From Nitrospinota bacterium (GTDB taxonomy: Bacteria; UBA8248), in NCBI GenBank assembly GCA_003506735.1, contig DNYS01000064.1:20510-39585 (forward strand): a stretch of 19,076 nt of DNA, read 5' to 3'. The position numbers were made by a program, and so were the translations under genes. Below, one piece after another: positions 1-6,897 of the stretch; the stretch's first letter is position 1, and the number at the start of each line of letters is the position of its first letter. The notes beneath the pieces were generated by a model that was given only the letters and a program-made list of their open reading frames with translations, was not told where the DNA came from and searched no databases.

Positions 1-724
1 CACTTACGGATAATGCACCCGCTATTTTGAGTTCCCGGGCGCAGGCCGAGGCCGTCGAGCCGGTTGTCAGAACATCGTCGATCAAAATGACCCGTTTCCC
101 CTCCGAGGCGGGCGGGTTGAGAGAGGAGAAAACGCCGCGCAGGATTTTTCTCCTCCGCTTGGCCGTCAGGCGTGTCTGGGGGGCCGAGGGGGCTCTCCTC
201 TCGAGAGTGGGCGCGAATGCCACTCCCAGGCGCCCGGCGGTGCTCTGGGCGAGAAGCCGGGCCTGATCGAAGCCGCGCTCTTTCCAGCGATCCCGGGCGA
301 TGGGAACGAACGTTATCAATCCGTCTCCCGCATCAGCGGCGCCGGGAAATTCCTGCCGGGCCCGCTGGCTGAGTTCTACCCCCAGCTCGGCGGCAAGGGA
401 GGTGTAGCCGTGGTATTTGATCAGATGAACCAGATCGCGAAGGGCGCCATCGTAGGGGCCCAGGGCGCGGGCCCCATCGAAACCCGGCGGCCATTCGCGG
501 CACTCGGCGCAAAGGTGGTCCGGGGAATAGGAGAGGGTGAATTCCGAGCGGAACGGTTTTCCGCATACGGGGCACCAGGGGGGCAAGGTCCGCTCGAGCG
601 CCTCCAGGCAAGTTTCGCATATGGCTCTGCCGCCCCCGAAGGGTAGCGCGCCGCCGCATGTGGGGCACGAGCGCGGGAGAATAATATCGGAGAGGCCGGA
701 CAATAAATTGAGAAACCGCTGCAT
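1..724 (-). CDS. comF: ComF family protein (phosphoribosyltransferase-like), C-terminus cut by window edge
   Basis: ComF-family proteins are needed for DNA uptake in naturally competent bacteria and are often annotated as amidophosphoribosyltransferase-like; their biochemical role is not settled. Reading down from the ATG at 724, the frame stays open for 241 codons to the window edge. Near the N-terminus there are two zinc-ribbon-like cysteine sets: C20/C23 with C36/C39, and C51/C54 (CPVCGKPF) with C72/C75. At residues 212-225 lies the PRPP-binding signature VILIDDVLTTGSTA, followed by the usual ACAREL helix. Only a few C-terminal residues should be missing. The gene starts 37 bases after the xdhC stop and is probably last or late in the minus-strand run; the link to molybdenum maturation may be only positional. 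Family assignment is secure; a role in competence is family knowledge only. Confidence 0.92.
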   Translation of the reverse strand, partial: MQRFLNLLSGLSDIILPRSCPTCGGALPFGGGRAICETCLEALERTLPPWCPVCGKPFRSEFTLSYSPDHLCAECREWPPGFDGARALGPYDGALRDLVHLIKYHGYTSLAAELGVELSQRARQEFPGAADAGDGLITFVPIARDRWKERGFDQARLLAQSTAGRLGVAFAPTLERRAPSAPQTRLTAKRRRKILRGVFSSLNPPASEGKRVILIDDVLTTGSTASACARELKIAGALSVS

Positions 725-761
725 GGCGGGACGGCCGCGGGGCGGGGGAAGCCCGCTCCGG

Positions 762-1910
762 TCAAGATTTTTTCCGAAGGTTGATTTTCTTGCTGGAAAG
801 GGCGTCCTGCATGGCTTCCTCCCCCTGGCGCCGGAGGCGGATGAACTCGGCCGCGATGGAAATTCCTATCTCGCCGGGAGAGTCGGCGCCGATGTCGAGA
901 CCGATGGGGGCATGGACGCGGCGGATGATCTCGTCCATGTCGAAGCCCTTGTCCCGCAGGTGGCGGTAGGTCAGCAGAACCTTGCTCTTTGAGCCGATCA
1001 TGCCGATGTAGCGGGCCGGGGTCTTGAGCGCCCACTCCAGGATGATCTCGTCATTTGCATGGCCGCGGGTGATGATGGTGAGGTAGTTGGATTCGTCCAC
1101 CGGGATTTCGTCGAAAATGGCGGGATGCTCGCCCACATAGAACGATTCCGCCATCGGGAACCGTTCCTTGTTGGCGAAGCTGGGCCGGTCCTCGACGACG
1201 GCGATCCGGAACCCGGCCATCTGGGCGGCCAGCGCCACGCAGTAGGAGACGTGCCCGCCGCCGAACAGGTAGACCAGCGGCTGGGCCGTGATCGGCTCCA
1301 CGAAAATTTCTGTCGCATCCCCGGCGGAGCGGCGCTTGGCCCCCGGGCGATCGTCCCCGGCCCAAAACTGCATCAGTGAGGGCTGACCCTGGCGCATGAT
1401 CTGGCCGCTTTCGCGCCATATCTCGGCGGCGAAATCGGGGATTTCGCCAATCATGGTCCCGCTCCTCTTCACTAGCATTTTCCTTTGACCGGGAGAGGAT
1501 TCCTTCCCGCTCCCCACCTGAACCACCGTGGCCAGAACGGCGCTTTGGCCCCGGTTCCGGACATCGAGGATCTCGGCGAGGAGGCCGGGATCGTAGGCGT
1601 CGAAGGGCTCGATGAAGATTTCCACCGTTCCGCCGCAGATGTGACCGCTGTCCCCGGCCTCGTCGGCGGTCAGGTCGAAGGAGACCTTTTCCGGGCTGCC
1701 ATCCTCGATGATGTTCATTGCCGTCTGCCAGACCTCGGCCTCGAGGCATCCGCCGCCCACGGTTCCCATCGTGCTTCCGTCCTCGCGGACGAGCATCTTG
1801 GCGTCCCCGCTCATGGGAGCGGAGCCCTTCCTCGATACGACCGTGGCGATGGCGCCGCGGGTTCCTTTTTCCTTCAACTCGGACATTTCCTTAAAAACGT
1901 CTTTGCTCAT
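762..1910 (-). CDS. xdhC: XdhC/CoxI family molybdenum hydroxylase maturation factor with duplicated N-terminal module
   Basis: XdhC/CoxF proteins bind molybdenum cofactor and help sulfurate and insert it into xanthine dehydrogenase/CO dehydrogenase-type hydroxylases in the cytoplasm. The 382-residue product has the XdhC N-terminal motif TVGGGCLEAEVW (50-61) with CGGTVEIFIEPF (92-103), then a C-terminal Rossmann domain starting VYLFGGGHVS (213-222) and ending with the typical YIGMIGSKSK (301-310) and HAPIGLDIGADSPGEI (333-348). Residues 123-206 look like a second, degenerate copy of the N-terminal module: AVLATVV, KMLVKRSG and TEIFVEPI repeat the first copy, but GGGCLE is replaced by EIPDFA. 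I chose ATG 1910 because AAAAGGA lies about 10 bases upstream; the frame could be extended 14 codons to 1952. It follows yqeC after 68 bases. Family assignment is firm; the substrate enzyme is unknown. Confidence 0.93.
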   Translation of the reverse strand: MSKDVFKEMSELKEKGTRGAIATVVSRKGSAPMSGDAKMLVREDGSTMGTVGGGCLEAEVWQTAMNIIEDGSPEKVSFDLTADEAGDSGHICGGTVEIFIEPFDAYDPGLLAEILDVRNRGQSAVLATVVQVGSGKESSPGQRKMLVKRSGTMIGEIPDFAAEIWRESGQIMRQGQPSLMQFWAGDDRPGAKRRSAGDATEIFVEPITAQPLVYLFGGGHVSYCVALAAQMAGFRIAVVEDRPSFANKERFPMAESFYVGEHPAIFDEIPVDESNYLTIITRGHANDEIILEWALKTPARYIGMIGSKSKVLLTYRHLRDKGFDMDEIIRRVHAPIGLDIGADSPGEIGISIAAEFIRLRRQGEEAMQDALSSKKINLRKKS

Positions 1911-1978
1911 TTCCGATTGGTCCTTTTCTCGCCCCCGCGTTCGGCGGCGCATTTATAGGTCCGTCGATTTTTCACCGT

Positions 1979-2797
1979 TTATGGAACCGGCCGCCCCACC
2001 CGGAGGCCGGACGGAAGGCATGCTGTAAAAAGAAGCAGATCCGCCGGCCCGTTCGGGGCACATGCAATTTCCGCAATAATATAACCGATTTGCTCCGGTT
2101 TTTCCATCCGCCCGATCCGGTCGGATTTGTTGCATATCAGGACCCGCCGGGCGGATTTCGGGGCGCCCCGGAACAGCCCCTCGGGGTGGGCGGCGAGGCA
2201 GCCGATGGCCGCGGCATCCACCGGAGCGCCGAGCGGGAGGCCGGTCAGGGAAGAGAGGATTTCCGGGCGGAAGGCATGGGCTTCGTCAATCGGCCCCCCG
2301 AGCGCATCCAGGCCCACCACCCCGAGGACGATGTCCGCCCCGGGCGGAATCACCGGCTCGTCCGGTCCGGGCGCCTTGATCGGAAGCCCGCGCGCGCCGT
2401 CCGCCTCCACGAGGACGACACCGCCCGGCCGGCGGAGGCGTTCGATCTCATCGGCGCGATACCCCCCCATCTTCATCCGCCTCTCGCCCGGCGTCCCCGG
2501 TACGGGGGATTCCCCCGTCCGCCGCCGGGCCAGCGTGAGGGGGCCCGGCCACTCCCCGCCGTATTCGCGGAGGCGGGCGTCCACCGCTTCCACCTCTCCC
2601 AGGAAAAGGGGGGCCTCCCCGGCCGGCTCGGGGGAGAAAAAGTGGGTGGTGGGGGTGAGGATGGCCGGGCGCATCCCGGCGGCGTGGCATTCCTCTCCAA
2701 GCGCCCGGAGCAGGCTGGTCTTACCCCCGCCCCCGGCGGCCGCGAGAATCTGGCCGGGCCCGAGCCCGATGGCCCCGGACAGCGCGCCGGCGCTCAC
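1979..2797 (-). CDS. yqeC: YqeC-like putative selenium-dependent hydroxylase accessory protein
   Basis: YqeC-family proteins are P-loop-like proteins found beside selenium-dependent molybdenum hydroxylase genes; the exact reaction is unknown. The 272-residue product has a glycine-rich nucleotide-binding loop AAAGGGGKTSLLRAL (19-33) and the family block VLVEADGARGLPIKAPGPDE, followed by PVIPPGADIVLGVVGLDALG. A later CNKSDR segment resembles the NKxD guanine-specificity motif of GTPases. The start is a GTG whose last two bases are the first two of the TGA stop of the upstream VWA gene (GTGA), so translation is probably coupled. The frame is open far upstream, but that part is a shadow of the VWA gene. 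Genes around it (yqeB, moxR, VWA, xdhC) support a cofactor-maturation role. No selenium gene is visible nearby, so selenium use is not shown. Confidence 0.85.
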   Translation of the reverse strand: MSAGALSGAIGLGPGQILAAAGGGGKTSLLRALGEECHAAGMRPAILTPTTHFFSPEPAGEAPLFLGEVEAVDARLREYGGEWPGPLTLARRRTGESPVPGTPGERRMKMGGYRADEIERLRRPGGVVLVEADGARGLPIKAPGPDEPVIPPGADIVLGVVGLDALGGPIDEAHAFRPEILSSLTGLPLGAPVDAAAIGCLAAHPEGLFRGAPKSARRVLICNKSDRIGRMEKPEQIGYIIAEIACAPNGPADLLLFTACLPSGLRVGRPVP

Positions 2798-4566
2798 GAG
2801 GCCCGGCCACCCCTTCCGCTCCGGAGAAGCTCGCGGCGGAGAATCTCCACCAGCTCCTCGGCAAGCTGATCGAGATGCTTGACGACGATGAAGTTGGGGT
2901 AAATCTGCTCGACGAAGGGATCGACCACGCCGACGCCGATGATGCGGATGCCGAGTTTTTCGAGGCGGTGGACCGTTTCGACCAGATGGCTCGCATCGCC
3001 GTTGGGCTGGCCGTCCGAGGTGATGATGATGACCTTCTCGGCTTCGCTCCTCCCGAGGAGCCGCCGGTATGCGAACTGAAGGTGCTCCTCGTCCCAGTTG
3101 TTGAACCGGGGGTGGATGTTCACGAGCCGGTTCTTGGCGCCTTGAAACGGCTCGTCGAAGCCCTTGTAAATTCTGTGCTGGAGCGGGGAGTGGCGGATGT
3201 GGCGGTACTTGAAGGCCGGCACGTGGCCCAGCGAAGCGGCCATCGCCGCCTCGGAGCTTTCGGTCGAGTAGCCGATGACCTCGAAGGGGACCTCCACCCG
3301 GTCGAGCACCTCGGCGAAGAAGACGGTGGCCTCGCGCGCGGCCAGGTATTTCGACTCGCGGTTCATGCTGCCGCTCTCGTCCACCAGCAGGGTAAAGCAG
3401 ATGTCGAGGCGCTCGGGGTTCTCGCGGCGGAGGAAGAGGTGGTATTTCCCGAGGCGCTGCTTCCACAGCTTGGGGGTGTTGAGTTTTCCGGAGCGGAACG
3501 AGCCGCTGTAGCGGGTGTAGCGCCGCTCCTGGATGATTTGCATCAGTTTCAGGGCGAGCACCTTGATCTGGCTGCTCGCGTTATTGACGATCGCCTGGTA
3601 TTCCTCGGATTTCCCCTCGGGCGGGATGAATATCGTGCCCTCGTCCGAGCGGACCGCCGAGGGATGGATATCCTTCGAGTGGCCCTTGAACTCGAACCAG
3701 GGGCTGGCCCAGTGGCCGAGCGCGGAAAGCTCCTCCTCGGTGAGCTCGAAGGCCTCTTCGTCGATTTCGGCGTCCGTGTCCGACAGGTCGGAGGCGAAGG
3801 TTTCCTCCATCTCTCCCTCCGCGCCGGCGGTTTCTTGATTCTCCGCCCTCTCAAGCACCTCCTCGGGGATATCGGGGATAGGGAGATCCTGCAGGGCCTC
3901 GGAGAGAAGCTCCTCGGGCAGGCGCTCGCGGATGGCGGCGTAGAGCGCCTCGGCGCACTCGAACGCCTCGGCCGGGCCATCGGCCTGGCCGGCCCGCACG
4001 GCGAGGGGCCTCAGCTCGTCCAGGAATTCGAGGACACCGGGCTCCAGCCAGAGGGTGTCGAAATGGCTGGGCTCCGGCGCGCGCGTCCCCGGCTCGATTC
4101 CCTGCCCGATCAGGTAGAGCCCCCACTGGACCTGGAAGAAAAGCGAGAGCTCGCCCCGGGCGTGGAGAATTTCCGCCTCCTTCAGGGCCGGGCGGATGAA
4201 CTCGATGAAATTCTTGCGCGTCCCCGGAAGCGTAGCCGCCAGGCGGTTCTCGCAGCGTGCATCCTCGACGGCGTGCCAGATTTGAAAGAGGCCCGGACGC
4301 TCGCGGCTGGCCCGGGCGGCCCGGAGGGCCCAGCGAAGCGTCCCCTCCAGGCGGTGGGCCACCTCGATGAGGGTCATTCCCTTCTGGTAGCGGATGACGT
4401 GCGCATCGCTCAGCTCACCCCTGAGCCGCTCGAGGGTGCGCTCCGGGTCCTCGATATGGATGGTTTTCTTTTCCTGGCGGCCGGTGTCGCCGTAGCGCAG
4501 ATCGAGTTCGTAGTCGTGCGCGGCGACCTGGGCCAGGATTTCGAGGCGGTTTCGGCGGGGTTCCAT
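2794..4566 (-). CDS. Large VWA-domain protein (CobT/NorD/CoxE-like partner of a MoxR ATPase)
   Basis: The 590-residue product has a C-terminal von Willebrand factor A domain with a metal-ion-dependent adhesion site: DESGS at 396-400 and a second acidic loop TSDGQPNGD at 516-524. The N-terminal ~380 residues are helical in character and not recognised in detail; residues 230-285 form a strongly acidic linker, as in CobT and NorD proteins. VWA proteins of this type work with a MoxR/CobS-like AAA+ ATPase to remodel or insert metal centres (cobaltochelatase CobS-CobT, NorQ-NorD, CoxD-CoxE). The ATPase gene lies immediately upstream (12-base gap) and yqeC overlaps the stop, so this protein is inferred to assist maturation of a molybdenum enzyme. 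It is clearly longer than typical CoxE (~400 residues). Which metal or enzyme it serves is not visible. Confidence 0.88.
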   Translation of the reverse strand: MEPRRNRLEILAQVAAHDYELDLRYGDTGRQEKKTIHIEDPERTLERLRGELSDAHVIRYQKGMTLIEVAHRLEGTLRWALRAARASRERPGLFQIWHAVEDARCENRLAATLPGTRKNFIEFIRPALKEAEILHARGELSLFFQVQWGLYLIGQGIEPGTRAPEPSHFDTLWLEPGVLEFLDELRPLAVRAGQADGPAEAFECAEALYAAIRERLPEELLSEALQDLPIPDIPEEVLERAENQETAGAEGEMEETFASDLSDTDAEIDEEAFELTEEELSALGHWASPWFEFKGHSKDIHPSAVRSDEGTIFIPPEGKSEEYQAIVNNASSQIKVLALKLMQIIQERRYTRYSGSFRSGKLNTPKLWKQRLGKYHLFLRRENPERLDICFTLLVDESGSMNRESKYLAAREATVFFAEVLDRVEVPFEVIGYSTESSEAAMAASLGHVPAFKYRHIRHSPLQHRIYKGFDEPFQGAKNRLVNIHPRFNNWDEEHLQFAYRRLLGRSEAEKVIIITSDGQPNGDASHLVETVHRLEKLGIRIIGVGVVDPFVEQIYPNFIVVKHLDQLAEELVEILRRELLRSGRGGRAS

Positions 4567-4578
4567 GCCGTGGCCTGC

Positions 4579-5466
4579 CTAAAAGTGGTTGTCGAGGATG
4601 TCCTCGATCACCTTCGCATCGAACGGATTGACCTTGCTGAAGATGGTCGAGGCGGCGGCTTCCATCGGATCGAACTGCGCGGCCATGCGCGCCCAGTCGA
4701 TGAGCCTCCGGGTGCTGAAGGTGGAGAATATTTTCTCGTTTTCCATGGCCTCGCGGACATCCTGCGCCACCCGGACCATCCGCTCGACAAGCGCCCGGTC
4801 TTCGTTTCCGCTCTGGTGCATGGTCACCTCGACCTCCGCGTCGAAGGGGAGGTAGTCCATCTTCAGGGTGAGCGGAAAGCGGTCGAGCAGAGCCTCGTTG
4901 AGCGGTTTCGTTCCGCCGTAGCGGCGGTTTTCGTTCGGGTTCATGCTGGCGAAGAGGCGGAAATCCGGGTGGGGGCGCACGATCCGCCCGTCGTACTCCG
5001 AGAGGACGATCATCCGGTCGTCGTCGAGCAGGCTGTGGAGACAAAAGGCGATCTCGGGCAGGCAGGCGTTGATCTCGTCGATGAGAAGCCAGTCGCCGGC
5101 CTCCATCGCCTCGATCAGGATGCCGTTGATCCAGTAGGTGCCCTTTTCGTTGATCATGAGCTTGCCGACGAACTCGTCCACCGTGGTCATCCCGTTCAGG
5201 TTGACGCGGCGGAAGCCGTTCCGGGTCATGTGGGCCAGATGGCGGATCGAGAGCGTTTTGCCCACCCCGGTTTCGCCCACCAGGAGGACGGGCAGACTCT
5301 GGCTGACCGCCCAGGATATCCGCTCAAGCGAGTTCCCGGCGGAAATGTAGAACTGCGGGCCGGGGACGAACGGATTGTCCTCGTTCTCATGGTTGATCGA
5401 AATGACGCTCCGCCCGATCCGGTAGGTCCCGTTTTCGACGACTTCGGGAAAGGTCTCGATGCTCAA
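4579..5466 (-). CDS. MoxR-type AAA+ ATPase (CoxD/CobS/NorQ-like), TTG start
   Basis: The 295-residue product is a AAA+ ATPase: Walker A GETGVGKT (64-71), Walker B LLIDE (127-131), sensor-1 region FRLFASMNPNENRRY (169-183) and the arginine-finger segment EALLDRFP (191-198). MoxR ATPases drive metal or cofactor insertion together with a VWA partner, here the next gene. The start is a TTG at 5466 that overlaps the yqeB TGA stop (TTGA). GGAG lies 8 bases upstream, and no ATG or GTG occurs in the first part of the frame, so the TTG is the best choice. In the CO dehydrogenase system CoxD is the analogous chaperone-like ATPase for the Mo/Cu active site; that this protein does the same is inference from its position between yqeB and yqeC. 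Confidence 0.9.
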   Translation of the reverse strand: MSIETFPEVVENGTYRIGRSVISINHENEDNPFVPGPQFYISAGNSLERISWAVSQSLPVLLVGETGVGKTLSIRHLAHMTRNGFRRVNLNGMTTVDEFVGKLMINEKGTYWINGILIEAMEAGDWLLIDEINACLPEIAFCLHSLLDDDRMIVLSEYDGRIVRPHPDFRLFASMNPNENRRYGGTKPLNEALLDRFPLTLKMDYLPFDAEVEVTMHQSGNEDRALVERMVRVAQDVREAMENEKIFSTFSTRRLIDWARMAAQFDPMEAAASTIFSKVNPFDAKVIEDILDNHF

Positions 5467-6329
5467 TGCGTTTGCTCCGCGGCGGTTTCCACCCCAAAAA
5501 GAAACATCATGATGGCCTCGAGGGCTCCGCCCCCGATGGCGCGCGATTTATCCGATATCGTATGGCAGTGCGAGGTCTTCGCGCGCGGGTCCACGTCGCC
5601 CACCTTAAAACCTTCGGTGACCTCGATTCCCTCGCGGAGAAGCCCCCTGAGAACCCCGTCGATCCCGGCCTTCACCTCGGCGCCGCCCACCACCGCAACG
5701 ACATCGCCCGCCCGGACCGCATCGCCGATGGCCGCGCGCGGCTCGAAGGCGCCCGCCGCCGGAGCGCGCAAAAGCCGCTCCACCGTGTAGCCCCCGATCG
5801 GGCCCGGAACGCCCGTGTTGGGCTCGGCCCCTCCATCGAGGATGACCCGGCCGATATCGTGCCCGCGGGCGGTCTCGATGACGGCGTGCGCGTCCACCCC
5901 GGCGGTAAAGCCGGGCCCAATTCCGATCACCGCCTCGGCCTGATCGATCCGGGTCCCCAGGTTCCGCTTGGCGATGATGGCGTCCACCAGGGCGGCCGGC
6001 CGCGCGAGGGGGACGATCTCCGCGCCCGGGTCGATGACGACGGGCAGGGTTCCCGTATCGAGGAGTTTTCTGGCGGACGCGAGTTTCTCGGCCACCGTGG
6101 CGCCCTCGGCGCGCTCGGCCGCCACGCCTTCGACGGTGTGGCGCCCCGCGTAGAGACACTCGGCGAAAGAGACCGTCCGCCGCACCATGGTGGGGTTTTC
6201 AATCTCGGTGGCGATGACCGGAAACCCGCTCCGCCACAGGCGGTGAATGATGCCGGTGGCGAGATCGCCTGCGCCCTTGACGATGACGAGGGCCTCGCGC
6301 GGGGAGCGGTCCTGGCTCTGAGCGTTCAT
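5463..6329 (-). CDS. yqeB: YqeB-like (EF2563 family) selenium-dependent molybdenum hydroxylase system protein
   Basis: EF2563/YqeB proteins occur with selenium-dependent molybdenum hydroxylases (xanthine, purine and nicotinate type) and are thought to help form the labile selenium or sulfur ligand; no reaction is proven. The 288-residue product shows the family pattern: N-terminal Rossmann-like VIVKGAGDLATGIIHRLW (from residue 16), the ENPTMVRRTVSFAECLYAG block, a central AEAVIGIGPGFTAGVDAHAV segment, ILDGGAEPNTGVPGPIGG, and a C-terminal half reminiscent of a lipoyl/biotinyl-type fold (IGDAVRAGDVVAVVGG). The ATG at 6329 lies 9 bases after the ridA stop with AGG just upstream. The stop codon overlaps the moxR TTG start. 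Family call is strong; use of selenium rather than sulfur is not shown. Confidence 0.9.
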   Translation of the reverse strand: MNAQSQDRSPREALVIVKGAGDLATGIIHRLWRSGFPVIATEIENPTMVRRTVSFAECLYAGRHTVEGVAAERAEGATVAEKLASARKLLDTGTLPVVIDPGAEIVPLARPAALVDAIIAKRNLGTRIDQAEAVIGIGPGFTAGVDAHAVIETARGHDIGRVILDGGAEPNTGVPGPIGGYTVERLLRAPAAGAFEPRAAIGDAVRAGDVVAVVGGAEVKAGIDGVLRGLLREGIEVTEGFKVGDVDPRAKTSHCHTISDKSRAIGGGALEAIMMFLFGVETAAEQTH

Positions 6330-6338
6330 GGCCTGCGG

Positions 6339-6731
6339 TTAATCCTCGATGAAGGCGACGGTATCGATCTCGACGAGCCACTCGGGCCTGGCGAGGCCGC
6401 TGATGATCAGCAGGGTGCTCGCCGGGTAGGGCTCGGTGAGGAGCCCCGAGCGCACTTTCATGTGGCCCGGAAAGTCCGCCCGGTCGGTCAGGTAGACCGT
6501 GAGGCGGATGATGTCCTTCAAGCCCGCGCCGGCGGCCTCGAGCGTTTCCCGGATATTGTCGAACACCTTCTGGGTCTGGGCGCCGATGTCGCCCTCGCCG
6601 ACCGTGTTGCCCTCGGTGTCGGCCGAGACCATGCCCGCGAGCATGATGAGGCTCCCGCCCGAGACCTTGAATCCGGTGGAATAGGCCGCGACGGGTTTTA
6701 CCGTTTCCGGGACGATTTGCTCTTTGGGCAC
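6339..6731 (-). CDS. RidA family (YjgF/YER057c/UK114) reactive intermediate deaminase
   Basis: RidA-family enzymes hydrolyse reactive enamine/imine intermediates such as 2-aminoacrylate to ketoacids and ammonia, as small cytosolic trimers. The 130-residue product matches the family length and pattern: VSADTEGNTVGEGDIGAQTQ, then VFDNIRETLEAAGAGLKDII, and the C-terminal GLARPEWLVEIDTVAFIED carrying the conserved arginine (R in ARPEW) and the VEI strand. I chose GTG 6731 because GGGGGA lies 7 bases upstream and this gives the normal size. A longer in-frame start at 6848 would add 39 atypical residues and would run through the likely promoter. It is the first gene of the minus-strand cofactor-maturation run, 9 bases before yqeB. 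The substrate is unknown; many paralogues act in purine, pyrimidine or amino acid breakdown. Confidence 0.88.
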   Translation of the reverse strand: MPKEQIVPETVKPVAAYSTGFKVSGGSLIMLAGMVSADTEGNTVGEGDIGAQTQKVFDNIRETLEAAGAGLKDIIRLTVYLTDRADFPGHMKVRSGLLTEPYPASTLLIISGLARPEWLVEIDTVAFIED

Positions 6732-6767
6732 CCCGATTCCCCCGAGTATAGATTCGTTGAAAGCAAA

Positions 6768-6786
6768 GCCGCCGGCCAGCGGCGGC
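6768..6786 (-). terminator. Possible weak terminator hairpin after the acyl-CoA dehydrogenase gene
   Basis: On the minus strand a GCCGCC/GGCGGC stem with a 7-base loop is followed by TTTGCTTTC. The T-tract is broken, so it may be a weak terminator or only part of the ridA leader. It lies between the acyl-CoA dehydrogenase stop and the ridA start, downstream of the candidate ridA promoter. Confidence 0.25.
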
Positions 6787-6838
6787 GGATCGGAAAGGGG
6801 CCGGAGAGGGCCCACCCGCCGAACGATATCCGAGTGGG

Positions 6839-6868
6839 AATCTAGCACGGAGGGGAAACCCGGGGCAA
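6839..6868 (-). promoter_or_regulatory. Candidate sigma-70-like promoter for the ridA-yqeB-moxR-VWA-yqeC-xdhC run
   Basis: On the minus strand TTGCCC (6868-6863) and TAGATT (6844-6839) are separated by 18 bases, each matching four of six consensus positions. It lies in the only sizeable gap (6732-6897) before the run and would give a leader of about 100 bases. Found by eye; modest support. Confidence 0.35.
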
Positions 6869-6897
6869 CGAGGCGGAGAGAGAAAACGCCGTACCGG

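Noticed and set aside
2875..5790. 971-residue open frame on the plus strand
   Set aside because: It lies antisense to the VWA, MoxR and yqeB genes, which have clear family motifs; the long frame is a product of GC-rich codon use and shows no domain.
6732..6848. N-terminal extension of the RidA protein to an upstream start
   Set aside because: It adds 39 residues not typical of the ~130-residue family and overlaps the candidate -10 element; GTG 6731 has a good ribosome binding site.
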